Shown in pieces: positions 1 through 9,837 of a stretch of DNA of 64,000 nt. Within the stretch, counting starts at the first letter, position 1. Each line of letters opens with the position of its first letter. The notes under the pieces are model-generated. The model saw only the letters and a list, made by a program, of their open reading frames with translations, did not search any database and had not been told where the DNA came from. Made by a program: the position numbers and the translations under genes. This DNA comes from Hymenobacter yonginensis. GTDB lineage: Bacteria > Bacteroidota > Bacteroidia > Cytophagales > Hymenobacteraceae. Location of the stretch: assembly GCF_027625995.1 (NCBI RefSeq), contig NZ_CP115396.1, forward strand, positions 1,922,001-1,986,000. Reading direction: 5' to 3'.

Positions 1-1404
<1,404 letters not shown>

Positions 1405-1450
1405 GAAAATGGTGAGCGGGAATTGTTTGGTGTAAATCAGTTTGGTGATA

Positions 1451-1482
1451 CAAAGGTTACGGATTGCAGACTTTTTTCCAAA
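1451..1482 (-). promoter_or_regulatory. Candidate promoter of glutamine synthetase
   Basis: On the minus strand a TTTG (1479-1482) is followed after 20 nt by AACCTTTG (1451-1458), one base off the Bacteroidota -7 consensus TAnnTTTG. Spacing agrees with the two tRNA-Asp promoters in this window. It predicts a leader of about 45 nt for the glutamine synthetase mRNA. Confidence 0.5.
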
Positions 1483-1783
1483 CCTACCCTAAAATTCAGG
1501 GTCATTATTTTCAAAAACACCAAAAATCGCAGCTACACCCCCTCCGTACAGACATATATTTTATAAATTTACTTCCGATGGCCTGCCACTCCCCTATCAG
1601 CGGTTAGTCATGCCTTGGTACGGTAAGTACTCACTATACAACTGTTGTTATTACTATGAGTATGCAGGGTGGATAGTTTGTAAGGGCGGCTTCACTCAAA
1701 ACGGCGCGCAGCCGCGACCTATAACATTGCTGAGGCCGCCCAATTCCCCCTGTCAGGTTCAGGGAACCAGTTTCGGGCAAATT
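1483..1783. other. Intergenic stretch between divergent genes, no gene seen
   Basis: About 300 nt between the divergent glutamine synthetase and sulfatase-like genes. It is more AT-rich than its neighbours in the half next to glutamine synthetase. The only open frame (1610-1792, +) is short, has no recognisable motif and no good start context, so I do not call it. No tRNA or riboswitch-like fold was noticed. Confidence 0.5.
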
Positions 1784-1836
1784 TACCTTTGAGCCTGACG
1801 CGTTGCGGTAGGCATGCGGCGCGGGCGCTACCTTTG
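1784..1836 (+). promoter_or_regulatory. Two candidate -7 boxes before the sulfatase-like gene
   Basis: TACCTTTG occurs twice, at 1784-1791 and at 1829-1836. The second ends exactly 4 nt before an in-frame GTG at 1841, the same geometry as pabB and rsmE in this window, and would give a leaderless mRNA. If this box is used, the ATG at 1814 lies upstream of transcription and cannot be the start. The first box would serve the ATG at 1814 with a leader of about 18 nt. Neither has a convincing -33 element. Confidence 0.45.
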
Positions 1837-3691
1837 GGGCGTGAAAAACCGCTTTGCGTTTCAGCCACGCTACTTCCTGTTCTGGCTGCTCTTCTTTTTC
1901 GGGACCCGGGCGCTGTTTCTGCTGTACCAGGCCGGCCAGACGGCCACCCTAGCGGCGGGCACCATAGCCGGCACGTTCGGCTACGGGCTGCGGCTGGATG
2001 CTTCGGCGGCGGCCTACCTGAGTGTGGTGCCGTTTGCGCTGGTGCTGGCCGGCAGTTTGCTGGGGCGGCGCTTCGCCACCGAGCGGCTGCTGCGCTTCTA
2101 CACGGCCGTGCTGGGCGTGGTGGTGGCCTTCCTGACCGTTGCCGACCTGGAGCTATACCGCACCTGGGGCTTCCGCCTCGATGCCACGCCCCTGCAATAC
2201 CTGAACTCGCCGGCCGAAATGGCGGCCTCGGCCGGCAACGCGCCGCTGCTGCTGCTGCTGGGCCTGTTTTCGGGGCTGCTGCTGATGGGCTGGGGGCTCT
2301 ACCAGCTGGTGGTGGGCCGGCTGCCGGCACTGCCGGCCGGCTTCGGGCGCGGGCGGGCGGCGCTGGTGTGCGTGCTGTACGCGGCGCTGCTGGTGGTGCC
2401 GCTGCGGGGCGGCGTGCAGCAGATTCCGGTCAACCAGAGCGACGTGTATTTTGCCCGCCAGCCCTTTGCCAACCACGCGGCCGTCAACCTGCCCTGGAAT
2501 GTGGTGAACTCGCTGACGCTGCAGGAAGCCGACCCGACCCGTTACCAGTTTCTGCCCGACAGCACCGCCCGGCAGCTGGTGCGCCCGCTCTACACCTACA
2601 CCGCCCCCGATACCACCCGCCTGCTGCGCACCACCCGGCCCAACGTCGTCTTCATTATTCTAGAGAGCTTCACGGGCAAGTTCGTGGCCGGCACCGGCGG
2701 CGAAACCGGCGTGACGCCCAACCTCGACAGCCTGGCTCGCACCGGAGTGCTGTTCAACAACATCTATGCGGCCGGCGACCGGAGCCAGAAGGGCTTGGTG
2801 GCGCTGCTCTCCGGCTACCCCAGCCAGCCCACATCGGGTGGCATCATCAAGTACCCGCGCAAGACCGAAAAGCTGCCTCACCTGCGCCAGTCGCTGGGGC
2901 GGGTGGGCTACAGCTCCCACTATTATTACGGGGGCGAGCTGGCCTTCGCCAACATGAAAAGCTACCTGCGCGCCGCTGGCTACGATGCCTTCACGGAGCG
3001 CGAGAACTTCCCGCGCAACCAGCAGAACTCGAAGTGGGGTGCCCACGACCACGTGCTGTTCGATAAGGTGCTGGCCGATTTGCGCACCCAGGCGCAGCCG
3101 TTTTTCGTGACGGCTTTCACGCTCAGCAGCCACGAGCCGTTTGAGATTCCTATTGCGCCGAAGTTCAAAGGCACCACCGAAACGGCGCTGTTCCGTAACT
3201 CCGTCTACTACACCGATTGGGCGCTGGGCCGCTTCCTGCAGGCCGCCCGCCAGCAGCCCTGGTACGACAACACGCTGCTGGTGCTCGTGGCCGACCACGG
3301 CCACACGCTGCCCGGCCGCAGCGTGCCTGAGGAGCCGGCCAAGTTCCGGATTCCGCTGGTGCTGGCCGGCGGCGCGCTACGCCCCGAAGTGCGCGGCCAG
3401 GTGCGGGCCGACCTGGGCTCCCAGACCGACGTGGCGGCCACCCTGCTGGCCCAGCTGCAGCTGCCCGCCACCGACTACCACTGGAGCCGCAACCTGCTGC
3501 GCCCCGTGCAGGAGCCGTCGGCTTTCTACTGCTACACCGACGGCTTCGGCTTCATCACGCCCGCCGGTTTCCTGGCCTACGACAACGTGGCGCGGCAGCC
3601 GGTCATCCGCAGCCGCGGCGCCACGCAGCGGCAGGTGCAGCAGGGTCAGGCCTATGAGCAGCTGTCGTTTGCCGATTATTTGGGGAAGTAA
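1814..3691 (+). CDS. Membrane-anchored LTA synthase/sulfatase-fold phosphotransferase
   Basis: Alkaline-phosphatase-superfamily enzyme of the LTA synthase/phosphoglycerol transferase group, expected to move phospho-alcohol groups onto surface lipids or glycans outside the inner membrane; the substrate is unknown. The N-terminal ~200 residues hold about five hydrophobic segments. The extracellular catalytic half shows NVVFIILESFTGKF, TPNLDSLARTGV, GDRSQKGLVALLSGYP, SSHEPF and the metal-binding VADHGH. The residue in the nucleophile position appears to be Ser324 (in DRSQKG), where LtaS-type enzymes have Thr. The length of 625 residues is normal for the family. The start could be ATG 1814 or GTG 1841; the latter gives an N-terminus MKNRFAFQPRYFLF and fits the -7 box at 1829-1836. 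Confidence 0.88.
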   Translation: MRRGRYLWGVKNRFAFQPRYFLFWLLFFFGTRALFLLYQAGQTATLAAGTIAGTFGYGLRLDASAAAYLSVVPFALVLAGSLLGRRFATERLLRFYTAVLGVVVAFLTVADLELYRTWGFRLDATPLQYLNSPAEMAASAGNAPLLLLLGLFSGLLLMGWGLYQLVVGRLPALPAGFGRGRAALVCVLYAALLVVPLRGGVQQIPVNQSDVYFARQPFANHAAVNLPWNVVNSLTLQEADPTRYQFLPDSTARQLVRPLYTYTAPDTTRLLRTTRPNVVFIILESFTGKFVAGTGGETGVTPNLDSLARTGVLFNNIYAAGDRSQKGLVALLSGYPSQPTSGGIIKYPRKTEKLPHLRQSLGRVGYSSHYYYGGELAFANMKSYLRAAGYDAFTERENFPRNQQNSKWGAHDHVLFDKVLADLRTQAQPFFVTAFTLSSHEPFEIPIAPKFKGTTETALFRNSVYYTDWALGRFLQAARQQPWYDNTLLVLVADHGHTLPGRSVPEEPAKFRIPLVLAGGALRPEVRGQVRADLGSQTDVAATLLAQLQLPATDYHWSRNLLRPVQEPSAFYCYTDGFGFITPAGFLAYDNVARQPVIRSRGATQRQVQQGQAYEQLSFADYLGK

Positions 3692-3778
3692 TTATTTATC
3701 TGGGAAAAGAAAATTTTCCAAGACTACTTACTGGACTTAAAAATCGATACCCTAACCACACGTAATGTAGCTGCGAAC

Positions 3779-4471
3779 ATGGTAGAATATATGCAAATGG
3801 AAACGGATTACGAGCCAAAAGTCATTGGTGTGTGTGACGGCATGAGCCAGCTGGAATCTGGCCCAGATTTTTACAAGGAGAATCTTTGGTTTCTAAGCAT
3901 ATTCCTTTCTTCAAAAGAAGAATTCAAAACAAAATGGATTCAACGGGCCGAAATAAAATATTATCACAAATTGAATAATATTTTATTTCGTAAGGAAAGT
4001 ATTGCAACGGATATCATGCAATTTGGAATCAGAGGATATATAGTCAGCGAAAAAGTCAGAGGAATATTATCAGACTGCATACTCCCTAACCACCAATTTT
4101 TCGACATTACTATAGATAATAACAAATCAGGCATTCAATACTGGTGGTTAGTATATGATTTGGAAAAAGGAACCAACACAATTAATTTCAATAAATGCAT
4201 TTTTGACTTTCGTCGTCACAATAAATATTCAGATAAAAAAATTAATACATACACTGAATATATGAGCACATTTCTTGAAAGCGGAATTGCTCCTAAAGCA
4301 ACAAAACTTGTTTTCAATAGAAATTTTAACACATCTTACGATATATGGGGCACACAATTTTTAAGCCTTACCGAAAGCTATATTTCTCAACATTTGCATG
4401 AAACCTTCTTAAAAAACCAAGTAACAGGCTTTAGAGCATTTAAACCCAAATGCGAACTGGTCTTTGAATAA
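3779..4471 (+). CDS. AT-rich orphan gene, possibly an Imm11/DUF1629-like immunity protein
   Basis: A 230-residue soluble protein with no signal peptide or membrane segment. Residues about 85-150 (RGYIVSEKVRGIL, HQFFDITI, QYWWLVYDL) resemble the Imm11/DUF1629 immunity-protein pattern, in which a short conserved IVSEK-type motif is followed by a strand-rich core; this is pattern recognition and may be wrong. Base composition is strikingly unlike the flanks: very AT-rich with many AAA, ATA and AAT codons in an otherwise GC-rich window, a sign of recent acquisition. No toxin or Rhs/polymorphic-toxin gene is adjacent, so it would be an orphan. The same reading frame is open upstream back to the sulfatase stop codon, so the start is uncertain; ATG 3791 is an alternative. 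Confidence 0.5.
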   Translation: MVEYMQMETDYEPKVIGVCDGMSQLESGPDFYKENLWFLSIFLSSKEEFKTKWIQRAEIKYYHKLNNILFRKESIATDIMQFGIRGYIVSEKVRGILSDCILPNHQFFDITIDNNKSGIQYWWLVYDLEKGTNTINFNKCIFDFRRHNKYSDKKINTYTEYMSTFLESGIAPKATKLVFNRNFNTSYDIWGTQFLSLTESYISQHLHETFLKNQVTGFRAFKPKCELVFE

Positions 4472-4516
4472 GCCATAATTTATTACACTATTAGTCACAC
4501 CCCGCCTTCTGCTGCC

Positions 4517-4885
4517 ATGAACGCCACCGAACCCGAGCTGCTCTTTGTATACAATGCCAACGCCGGCTGGCTGAACGGGGTGCTCGACACGCTGCACAAG
4601 ACCTTCTCGCCAGCCACCTATCCCTGCTCGCTGTGCGCCGTCACGTATGGGGCGCGCACGATGTACCCGGAGTGGCGGGCGTTTCTGGAGCGGCTGCCGG
4701 CCCAGGCCCAGTTTCTGCACCGCGACGAGCTGCGCCAGCAGTACCCAGAGCTGACTGGGCAGGCGCTGCCGGCCATCTTCCGGCGGCAGTCGGCTGCCGA
4801 GGCCTGGCAGCCGCTGCTCACGGCCGAGCAGCTCCGCCCGCTGGATCTGCCCGCCCTGATGGCCGCCGTGGAGGCCCGGCTGTGA
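4517..4885 (+). CDS. Conserved protein of unknown function with a CxxC motif
   Basis: A 122-residue soluble protein. The opening ELLFVYNANAGWLNGVLDT, followed by YPCSLCAVTYG, matches a small conserved family I recall from many bacteria under the name hypothetical protein. Cys38 and Cys41 (approximate) form a CxxC that could bind metal or be redox active. The rest is a helix-rich domain ending LDLPALMAAVEARL. It returns to the GC-rich codon use of the chromosome straight after the AT-rich gene. Its role is unknown. Confidence 0.7.
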   Translation: MNATEPELLFVYNANAGWLNGVLDTLHKTFSPATYPCSLCAVTYGARTMYPEWRAFLERLPAQAQFLHRDELRQQYPELTGQALPAIFRRQSAAEAWQPLLTAEQLRPLDLPALMAAVEARL

Positions 4886-4947
4886 AACCTGCCGGCCTTC
4901 CGGCGGGTTGTAGCTCACCCGGTACCGGAAACCCGCAACTTCCGCCG

Positions 4948-4955
4948 TATCTTTG
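4948..4955 (+). promoter_or_regulatory. -7 box TATCTTTG before mtaB
   Basis: TATCTTTG, a full match to TAnnTTTG, ends 11 nt before ATG 4967. No clear -33 element was seen. It implies a very short leader and argues against the TTG at 4961 as the start. Confidence 0.5.
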
Positions 4956-4966
4956 CCGCCTTGTTT

Positions 4967-6313
4967 ATGGAAATGGAAACCAGAAAAGTCGCCTTTTACA
5001 CGCTGGGCTGCAAGCTCAATTTCTCCGAAACGTCGGCCATCGGCCGGCAGTTTGAGGAACACGGCTTCGTGAAAGCGGCCTTCGAGGACGCGGCCGACAT
5101 CTACGTCATCAACACCTGCTCGGTCACGGACCACGCCGACCGCAAGTGCCGGAAGGTGGTGAAGGAGGCCCTCAAGCACAACCCGGAAGCCTTCGTGGCC
5201 ATTGTGGGCTGCTACGCCCAGCTCAAGCCCCAGGAAATTGCCGAAATTCCCGGGGTGCACGCCGTGTTGGGCGCCGCCGAGAAGTTTCAGCTGGTCGAAA
5301 CGCTGGCCGGCTTCCAGAAGCCCGCCGCCGGCCAGCCCGGGCAGGTGTTCGCCTCGCCTATTTCCGAGGCCACCGAGTTCCACGCGGCCCACAGCTACGG
5401 CGACCGGACGCGCACCTTCCTGAAGGTGCAGGATGGCTGCGACTACTCGTGCTCGTTCTGCACCATTCCGCTGGCACGCGGCGCCAGCCGCTCGGGCTCG
5501 GTGCAGAGCGTGGTGGAGCGCGTGCAGAAACTGGCCGAAACCGGCGTGAAGGAAATTGTGCTAACGGGCGTCAACCTCGGCGACTTTGGCCTACAGGGCC
5601 CCGAGCGGGAGCGGCAGGAGAACTTCTTTGACCTAGTGCAAGCGCTGGATGAGGTGGAAGGCATCGAGCGGTTCCGCATCAGCAGCTGCGAGCCGAATCT
5701 GCTGTCGGATGAAATCATCCGGTTTGTGGCCCAGTCGAAGCGGTTTATGCCGCACTTCCACATTCCGCTGCAGTCGGGCTCCAACAAGATTCTGGGCTTA
5801 ATGCGCCGCCGCTACCGCCGCGAGCTGTACGTGGAGCGGGTGCGCCTGATTAAGGAGGTGATGCCGCACGCCTGCATCGGTGTCGACGTCATCGTGGGCT
5901 TCCCCGGCGAAACGGAGGCCGATTTCCTGGAAACCTACCAGTTCCTGAACGAACTGGACGTAAGCTACCTGCACGTATTCCCGTACTCGGAGCGCGAAAA
6001 CACGCTGGCCCCTACCCTGCCCGGCCGCGTGCAGGACCGCCACCGCCACGAGCGCACCACCCAGTTGCGGGGCCTTTCGGAGAAGAAAAAGCGGCATTTC
6101 TACGAGCAGCATGTGGGCATGGAAACGGCTGTGCTGTTCGAGGACGACGTGACAAACGGCCAGATGGAAGGCTTCACGCCCAACTATATCCGCGTGACGG
6201 CCAAATACGACCCGCTGCTGGTAGGCGAACTGAAGCGCCTGCGCCTCACCGCCGTGACACCCCAGAACCTGATGGAAGCCGAAGAGCTGGGCATCGAAGT
6301 ATTCCAGCACTAA
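4967..6313 (+). CDS. mtaB: tRNA t6A37 methylthiotransferase MtaB
   Basis: Radical-SAM enzyme that adds a methylthio group to N6-threonylcarbamoyladenosine at position 37 of ANN-decoding tRNAs. The N-terminal methylthiotransferase domain has YTLGCKLNFSET, INTCSVTDHADRKCRK and VGCYAQL, giving the three Cys of the auxiliary cluster. The radical-SAM core shows DGCDYSCSFCTIPLARG (CxxxCxxC). The HIPLQSGSNKIL and VDVIVGFPGETEADF motifs follow, and the C-terminus fits a TRAM domain. KLNFSET instead of QMNFSDSE separates it from miaB at 23244. I chose ATG 4967; ATG 4973 is equally possible. Confidence 0.94.
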   Translation: MEMETRKVAFYTLGCKLNFSETSAIGRQFEEHGFVKAAFEDAADIYVINTCSVTDHADRKCRKVVKEALKHNPEAFVAIVGCYAQLKPQEIAEIPGVHAVLGAAEKFQLVETLAGFQKPAAGQPGQVFASPISEATEFHAAHSYGDRTRTFLKVQDGCDYSCSFCTIPLARGASRSGSVQSVVERVQKLAETGVKEIVLTGVNLGDFGLQGPERERQENFFDLVQALDEVEGIERFRISSCEPNLLSDEIIRFVAQSKRFMPHFHIPLQSGSNKILGLMRRRYRRELYVERVRLIKEVMPHACIGVDVIVGFPGETEADFLETYQFLNELDVSYLHVFPYSERENTLAPTLPGRVQDRHRHERTTQLRGLSEKKKRHFYEQHVGMETAVLFEDDVTNGQMEGFTPNYIRVTAKYDPLLVGELKRLRLTAVTPQNLMEAEELGIEVFQH

Positions 6314-6321
6314 AATGTAAC

Positions 6322-6449
6322 ATAGGCTTTAGCCTGTGCCGAACAGCGTCGGCCGCCAACGCTAACCGAAAAGAAGCGGCGCTACCGAATGGTAGCGCCG
6401 CTTCTTTTGTAAGGGAGAATATCGGTCAGCAGCACAGGCTGAAGCCTAT
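6322..6449. repeat. Nested palindrome: outer 18-bp inverted repeat around a terminator hairpin
   Basis: Outer arms ATAGGCTTTAGCCTGTGC (6322-6339) and GCACAGGCTGAAGCCTAT (6432-6449) pair with one mismatch, and enclose the perfect hairpin at 6369-6408. It sits exactly between the convergent mtaB and HTH genes and touches the HTH stop codon. The layout resembles a REP/BIME or MITE-like element rather than a simple terminator. Confidence 0.6.
6369..6408. terminator. Bidirectional intrinsic terminator between mtaB and the HTH gene
   Basis: A perfect 18-bp stem, AAAAGAAGCGGCGCTACC with its complement, around the loop GAAT. A-rich and T-rich ends on both sides allow termination of both convergent genes. 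Confidence 0.8.
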
Positions 6450-6450
6450 A

Positions 6451-7194
6451 CTAAATTTTTCGTTGCATCAAATCCAGCATCTGCTGCATGAGGCGTTGCT
6501 GGTCCTGCAGGTGCTGGTTGCGCAGCTCGGCCATAGCCAGCTGGTGGGCCATCTGCTGCGTGTAGAGTGCCGACTGCCACGCTGCCTCGGGAGCAGCTGC
6601 CGGCACCACAGCTGCTGCGACGGGCGGCACTGAGGCTACTACAGCGGCAACAGGTGCGGCAGCCGGCGCAGGTATCACCGGCACTTCCGCTGCGGGCACT
6701 TCAGCGGCCGGGGCTGGCACCGAAACAGGTGCGGGGGCTGCAACTGGCGCAACAGCCGGCACAGCCTCCCAAACGAGCGTGGAAGCCGGAGTAGCTGCTG
6801 CTGGCGCGGGTGCCGGAGCAACGACCACGGGCGCGGCTGAGGCAGCTGCGGCCACTGCAATTTTGGGGGCAGAGGGGTCCGGTGGCTGGATGGCTGGGCT
6901 AGGAGTATCAGTGGCGCCGGGGGCAGCGGCGGCGGCTGGTAGTGGTGCGGCAGGTGCCGGACTGTCTGTTATCAGCATGGAGCCAGCACCCTGAAGAAGC
7001 CAGTCTTTTGATACATTTGGGTATACCTCAAATACTTTACACAAAAGGTCAAACCCTGGCTTATTCCGCTCTTCCACAAGATGTTGGATGACGGTGGCCG
7101 TCTTGTCAAGCGAATTAGCAAAGGCATTCTTGCTTATGCCCAAATAAGAAATAAGTTGTGTGAATCTTTGTCCGACTGTTTCCCGCTCTGCCAT
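6451..7194 (-). CDS. HTH protein with long Ala/Pro/Val-rich linker and C-terminal coiled coil
   Basis: About 247 residues. Residues 1-72 form an XRE-like DNA-binding domain (QRFTQLISYLGISKNAFANS, then a WLLQGAGSML ending) typical of Bacteroidota phage-repressor-like HTH proteins. Residues about 75-200 are low complexity, nearly all Ala, Pro, Val, Thr and Ser. The tail (QQMAHQLAMAELRNQHLQDQ...) is Gln/Met/Leu-rich and predicts a coiled coil that could oligomerise the protein. The start ATG 7194 is set by homology of the HTH domain; longer upstream frames look like non-coding GC-rich sequence. A palindrome overlapping its own promoter suggests autoregulation. Targets are unknown. Confidence 0.75.
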   Translation of the reverse strand: MAERETVGQRFTQLISYLGISKNAFANSLDKTATVIQHLVEERNKPGFDLLCKVFEVYPNVSKDWLLQGAGSMLITDSPAPAAPLPAAAAAPGATDTPSPAIQPPDPSAPKIAVAAAASAAPVVVAPAPAPAAATPASTLVWEAVPAVAPVAAPAPVSVPAPAAEVPAAEVPVIPAPAAAPVAAVVASVPPVAAAVVPAAAPEAAWQSALYTQQMAHQLAMAELRNQHLQDQQRLMQQMLDLMQRKI

Positions 7195-7206
7195 ATACCC
7201 AAATGA

Positions 7207-7245
7207 TTTTATACACAAATGTATATAAAATACCGGCAAATGCAA
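7207..7245 (-). promoter_or_regulatory. Promoter of the HTH gene with an overlapping palindromic operator candidate
   Basis: On the minus strand TTG (7243-7245) precedes TACATTTG (7216-7223) by 19 nt, a canonical Bacteroidota promoter. An imperfect AT-rich palindrome (TTTTATAC, 6-nt centre, GTATATAAAA; 7207-7230) covers the -7 box, a position suited to repression by the HTH protein itself. The operator role is inference. Confidence 0.5.
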
Positions 7246-8362
7246 GCCTAATTCTCGCCTCCACCCAGCCGCCCCCTGCCGCACGCAGGAGTTGATGAGC
7301 AACGAAAAAAATCTTCGAGCTGGGAACATGGCGGGCGCACAACCGGCGTACCCGCACCGGGTCAGCAGCCCGGAAGCCGCGCCCTGCGGCGACTGATCCG
7401 GCGGCCCCGCCTGCCGTGGGCGCTGGGCCAGGCCAAGCGCCAATGCAGAAGCATAGCCGCCCGCGTGTTGCCACCGGCTTATTTTCTCACGGCTCTGTGC
7501 CTGTGCCTGCCTGCAGCCAACATACAGACTGCAGGCATAAGCTGCGTGGCTTCGGTAGACTGGCCGTGTGCGGACGCTGCGCATCCCGGGAAACACCTCA
7601 GCCTGCCAGCCGGGTTACCCAGCCGGGTTACCCAGCCGGGTAACTACGAACTCACGGCGGCAGGCGCTGTGCGCAAAGCGCCAGAAGCTCCGCCACAGGA
7701 GTGTCCAATAGCCACCCAATGTGGGTGTGCAATACGTTTTTGCTGCTGCTACAGAGAATGGGGATGCTTTGCTTCGGACCTGATGCGCCACAGGCCCTGC
7801 ATGACGTCATGCGGCCGTCAGGGCATACACTCCACGCCGGGCCTCCTGCGGCCTGCTTCCCCGCCCCTACCCGCGCGGCCGATGGCTGCTGCCGGTAAAT
7901 GGCCGTCTGATGCGCTGCCTTTATTCCTGGCTCCTGCCCCGGCTCATGGCTGTTGGCGAGCAACCCGGCGGCCGGAATACCCGGCGCTTCCTTTAGGTGG
8001 TGGCCACCATCGCCGACGGGCTAGTCAGCTTCCCCGGGCGCCTCGGCGGCAACAGCCGAATCAGCCGCTCCTCACTCCGGAGCAGGCGCACTGCAGCCGG
8101 CGGCCTGGTTGCGCTACAAACGAAACGGCAGCTTCGGCCAGCAGGAAAGCGCGGTGCATTGGCGGCGCTGATGACGGTGCACTGGCGGCGGACAGAGGCC
8201 GCAGCTGATGACGGAAGATAGTGGCAACGGATAGCGACAGCAACTGGCGGCAGACAGTGACGGGCAGCGGGGCGGAGCCGGTATGCGCTGCTCCCCTATC
8301 GGCGGCCGGGCGCAGCGGCCGACGGGCCGGCACTGGCATCGGCACCGCCGGGCGCCCCAACT
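7246..8362. other. Gene-poor 1.1-kb stretch
   Basis: No convincing gene in either direction. The longest frame (7465-8208, +) encodes a Cys/Pro/Arg-rich string with no domain, signal peptide or family resemblance. The stretch holds a 13-bp triplicated repeat (7607-7644) and a loosely repeated ACTGGCGGC(A/G)GACAG motif (about 8179 and 8242). It lies between the 5' end of the HTH gene and the 3' end of the permease gene. It may be decayed coding sequence or host a non-coding RNA; nothing specific supports either. Confidence 0.4.
7607..7644. repeat. Three tandem 13-bp units with GGGTTACCC cores
   Basis: AGCCGGGTTACCC is repeated almost perfectly three times with 13-bp period; the third unit reads GGGTAAC. 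Each core is nearly palindromic. It lies in the gene-poor stretch, with no flanking gene close by. Function unknown. Confidence 0.7.
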
Positions 8363-9601
8363 CTACTCGTAGCGCAGGCTCTCAATGGGGTCGAGGGCGG
8401 CGGCTTTGCTGGCCGGATAGTAGCCCGAGGCCAGGCCTACGGTGATGCAGATAACGAGGCCCAGCGACATCCAGAGCCACGGCACAATGAACGCGCCCTG
8501 CTCCATAAACAGCGTGAGCAGGTTGCCGCCGCCCACGCCCAGCACAATGCCCAGCACCCCGCCCAGCACGCAAATCACAATGGCCTCGATGAGGAACTGC
8601 TGGCGGATCTGGCGGGCCGTAGCGCCCAGCGCCTTCCGGATTCCGATTTCGCGGGTGCGCTCCGTCACCGATACCATCATGATGTTCATGAGGGCAATAC
8701 TGGCCCCGAGCAGCGTAATGAAGCCCACCAAGAAGCCGCCCACTTTCAGGCCGCCGCTCAGCTCATCAAGCTTGCCGGCCAATGAGTCGGAGCGCTCCAC
8801 CTCGAAGCTGTCTTCCTGGCCCAGCGCGTCGTGGCGCACGGCGCGCATGATGCCGGTGGCTTGGCCCGTGAGGTAGTTGAGCTCCTCGGGGCGGGTGGTG
8901 GCGGTTTTCACGTCGTAGGTGAGGGCGCGCTGCCGGGGCAGCTGATTGCCGGTTTCCAGCGGTATCAGCACCATGCGGTCGGCGCCGCCACCCTGGCCGC
9001 TGCTGCCGCTTTTCTCCAGCACACCCACTATCTGAAAGCGCCGCCCCAACAGGTACACGTACTTGTTGAGGCCGCTTTCCGAAGGATAGAGCTTGTCTTT
9101 CACCTCGGAGCCGATGATGGCCACGTTGGTGCCGTTGTCGAGCTCCAGCGACGAGAAGGTGCGGCCCGTGCCCAAGGTATAGCTCTGGATCTGCAGGTAG
9201 TTTTCGTCGCCGGCTACCACCTGAATGTTGGGGTTGGTTTTTTCGCCATTGCCCTTCACCTCGGTAGCACCTGATATAAAGGCCGAAACTCCCACCTGGG
9301 CTTCGTCGCTGAGGGCCAGCTTGTATTTTTTGGCCTGCAGCAAACTGATGGGCGGATACACTTTGCCCTGCACCCCACCCCGCCGGAAGCGGTTGGTGTA
9401 GCCTTTGGCCTTCATTTCGAAGGAGTTGGCGCCCAGGCTGGCAAACGTCTGGTTCAGGGAATACTTCATGGCGTCGATGGCCGTGAGAATGCCCACCAGC
9501 GCCATGATGCCGATGCTCACGATCAGAGCCGTGAGAATAGTGCGAAGCAGGTTGCTCTTAATGGAGCGAAACGCTTCCCGAATGTTTTCCAGCAGATCCA
9601 T
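8363..9601 (-). CDS. MacB/FtsX-type ABC transporter permease
   Basis: Inner-membrane permease of the MacB/LolC-like type VII ABC superfamily, which couples cytoplasmic ATP hydrolysis to work on the periplasmic side such as export or lipoprotein release. At 412 residues it has a first membrane helix at about 20-42, a periplasmic MacB_PCD domain at about 45-280, and a C-terminal FtsX domain with three helices. The signature [20 protein letters not shown] sits before the third helix, and the protein ends [19 protein letters not shown], a common end for the family. No ATPase or membrane-fusion gene is adjacent, so its partners must be elsewhere. Substrate unknown. Confidence 0.9.
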   Translation of the reverse strand: MDLLENIREAFRSIKSNLLRTILTALIVSIGIMALVGILTAIDAMKYSLNQTFASLGANSFEMKAKGYTNRFRRGGVQGKVYPPISLLQAKKYKLALSDEAQVGVSAFISGATEVKGNGEKTNPNIQVVAGDENYLQIQSYTLGTGRTFSSLELDNGTNVAIIGSEVKDKLYPSESGLNKYVYLLGRRFQIVGVLEKSGSSGQGGGADRMVLIPLETGNQLPRQRALTYDVKTATTRPEELNYLTGQATGIMRAVRHDALGQEDSFEVERSDSLAGKLDELSGGLKVGGFLVGFITLLGASIALMNIMMVSVTERTREIGIRKALGATARQIRQQFLIEAIVICVLGGVLGIVLGVGGGNLLTLFMEQGAFIVPWLWMSLGLVICITVGLASGYYPASKAAALDPIESLRYE

Positions 9602-9837
9602 ACATCGTCAAATTCCGGCCAATCTACGCATTTGCGGCGGGTTTTGCAGTGGCTCTTTTCCGGGCCGGCGGCAACGCCAAAACCGGCCGCCCGGCGCGGA
9701 ACCGGAACTGCCACGGCCCCGTTCTGGCTTGCGCGCCCGTTGCCGGGTGGGTGGCCGCGGTTTTGCGCGGGTACCGCCAATGTTGAGTACCTTGAGCGGT
9801 GGTTGGACGCGGCCGGACGGCTTTATTTTCTTTGGCT

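Noticed and set aside
1610-1792. A 60-codon frame upstream of the sulfatase-like gene
   Set aside because: Short, without motif, and ends just before the candidate promoter boxes.
7465-8208. A 247-codon plus-strand frame in the gene-poor stretch
   Set aside because: Its product is rich in Cys, Arg and Pro in a shadow-like pattern, without domain, signal peptide or sensible start context.
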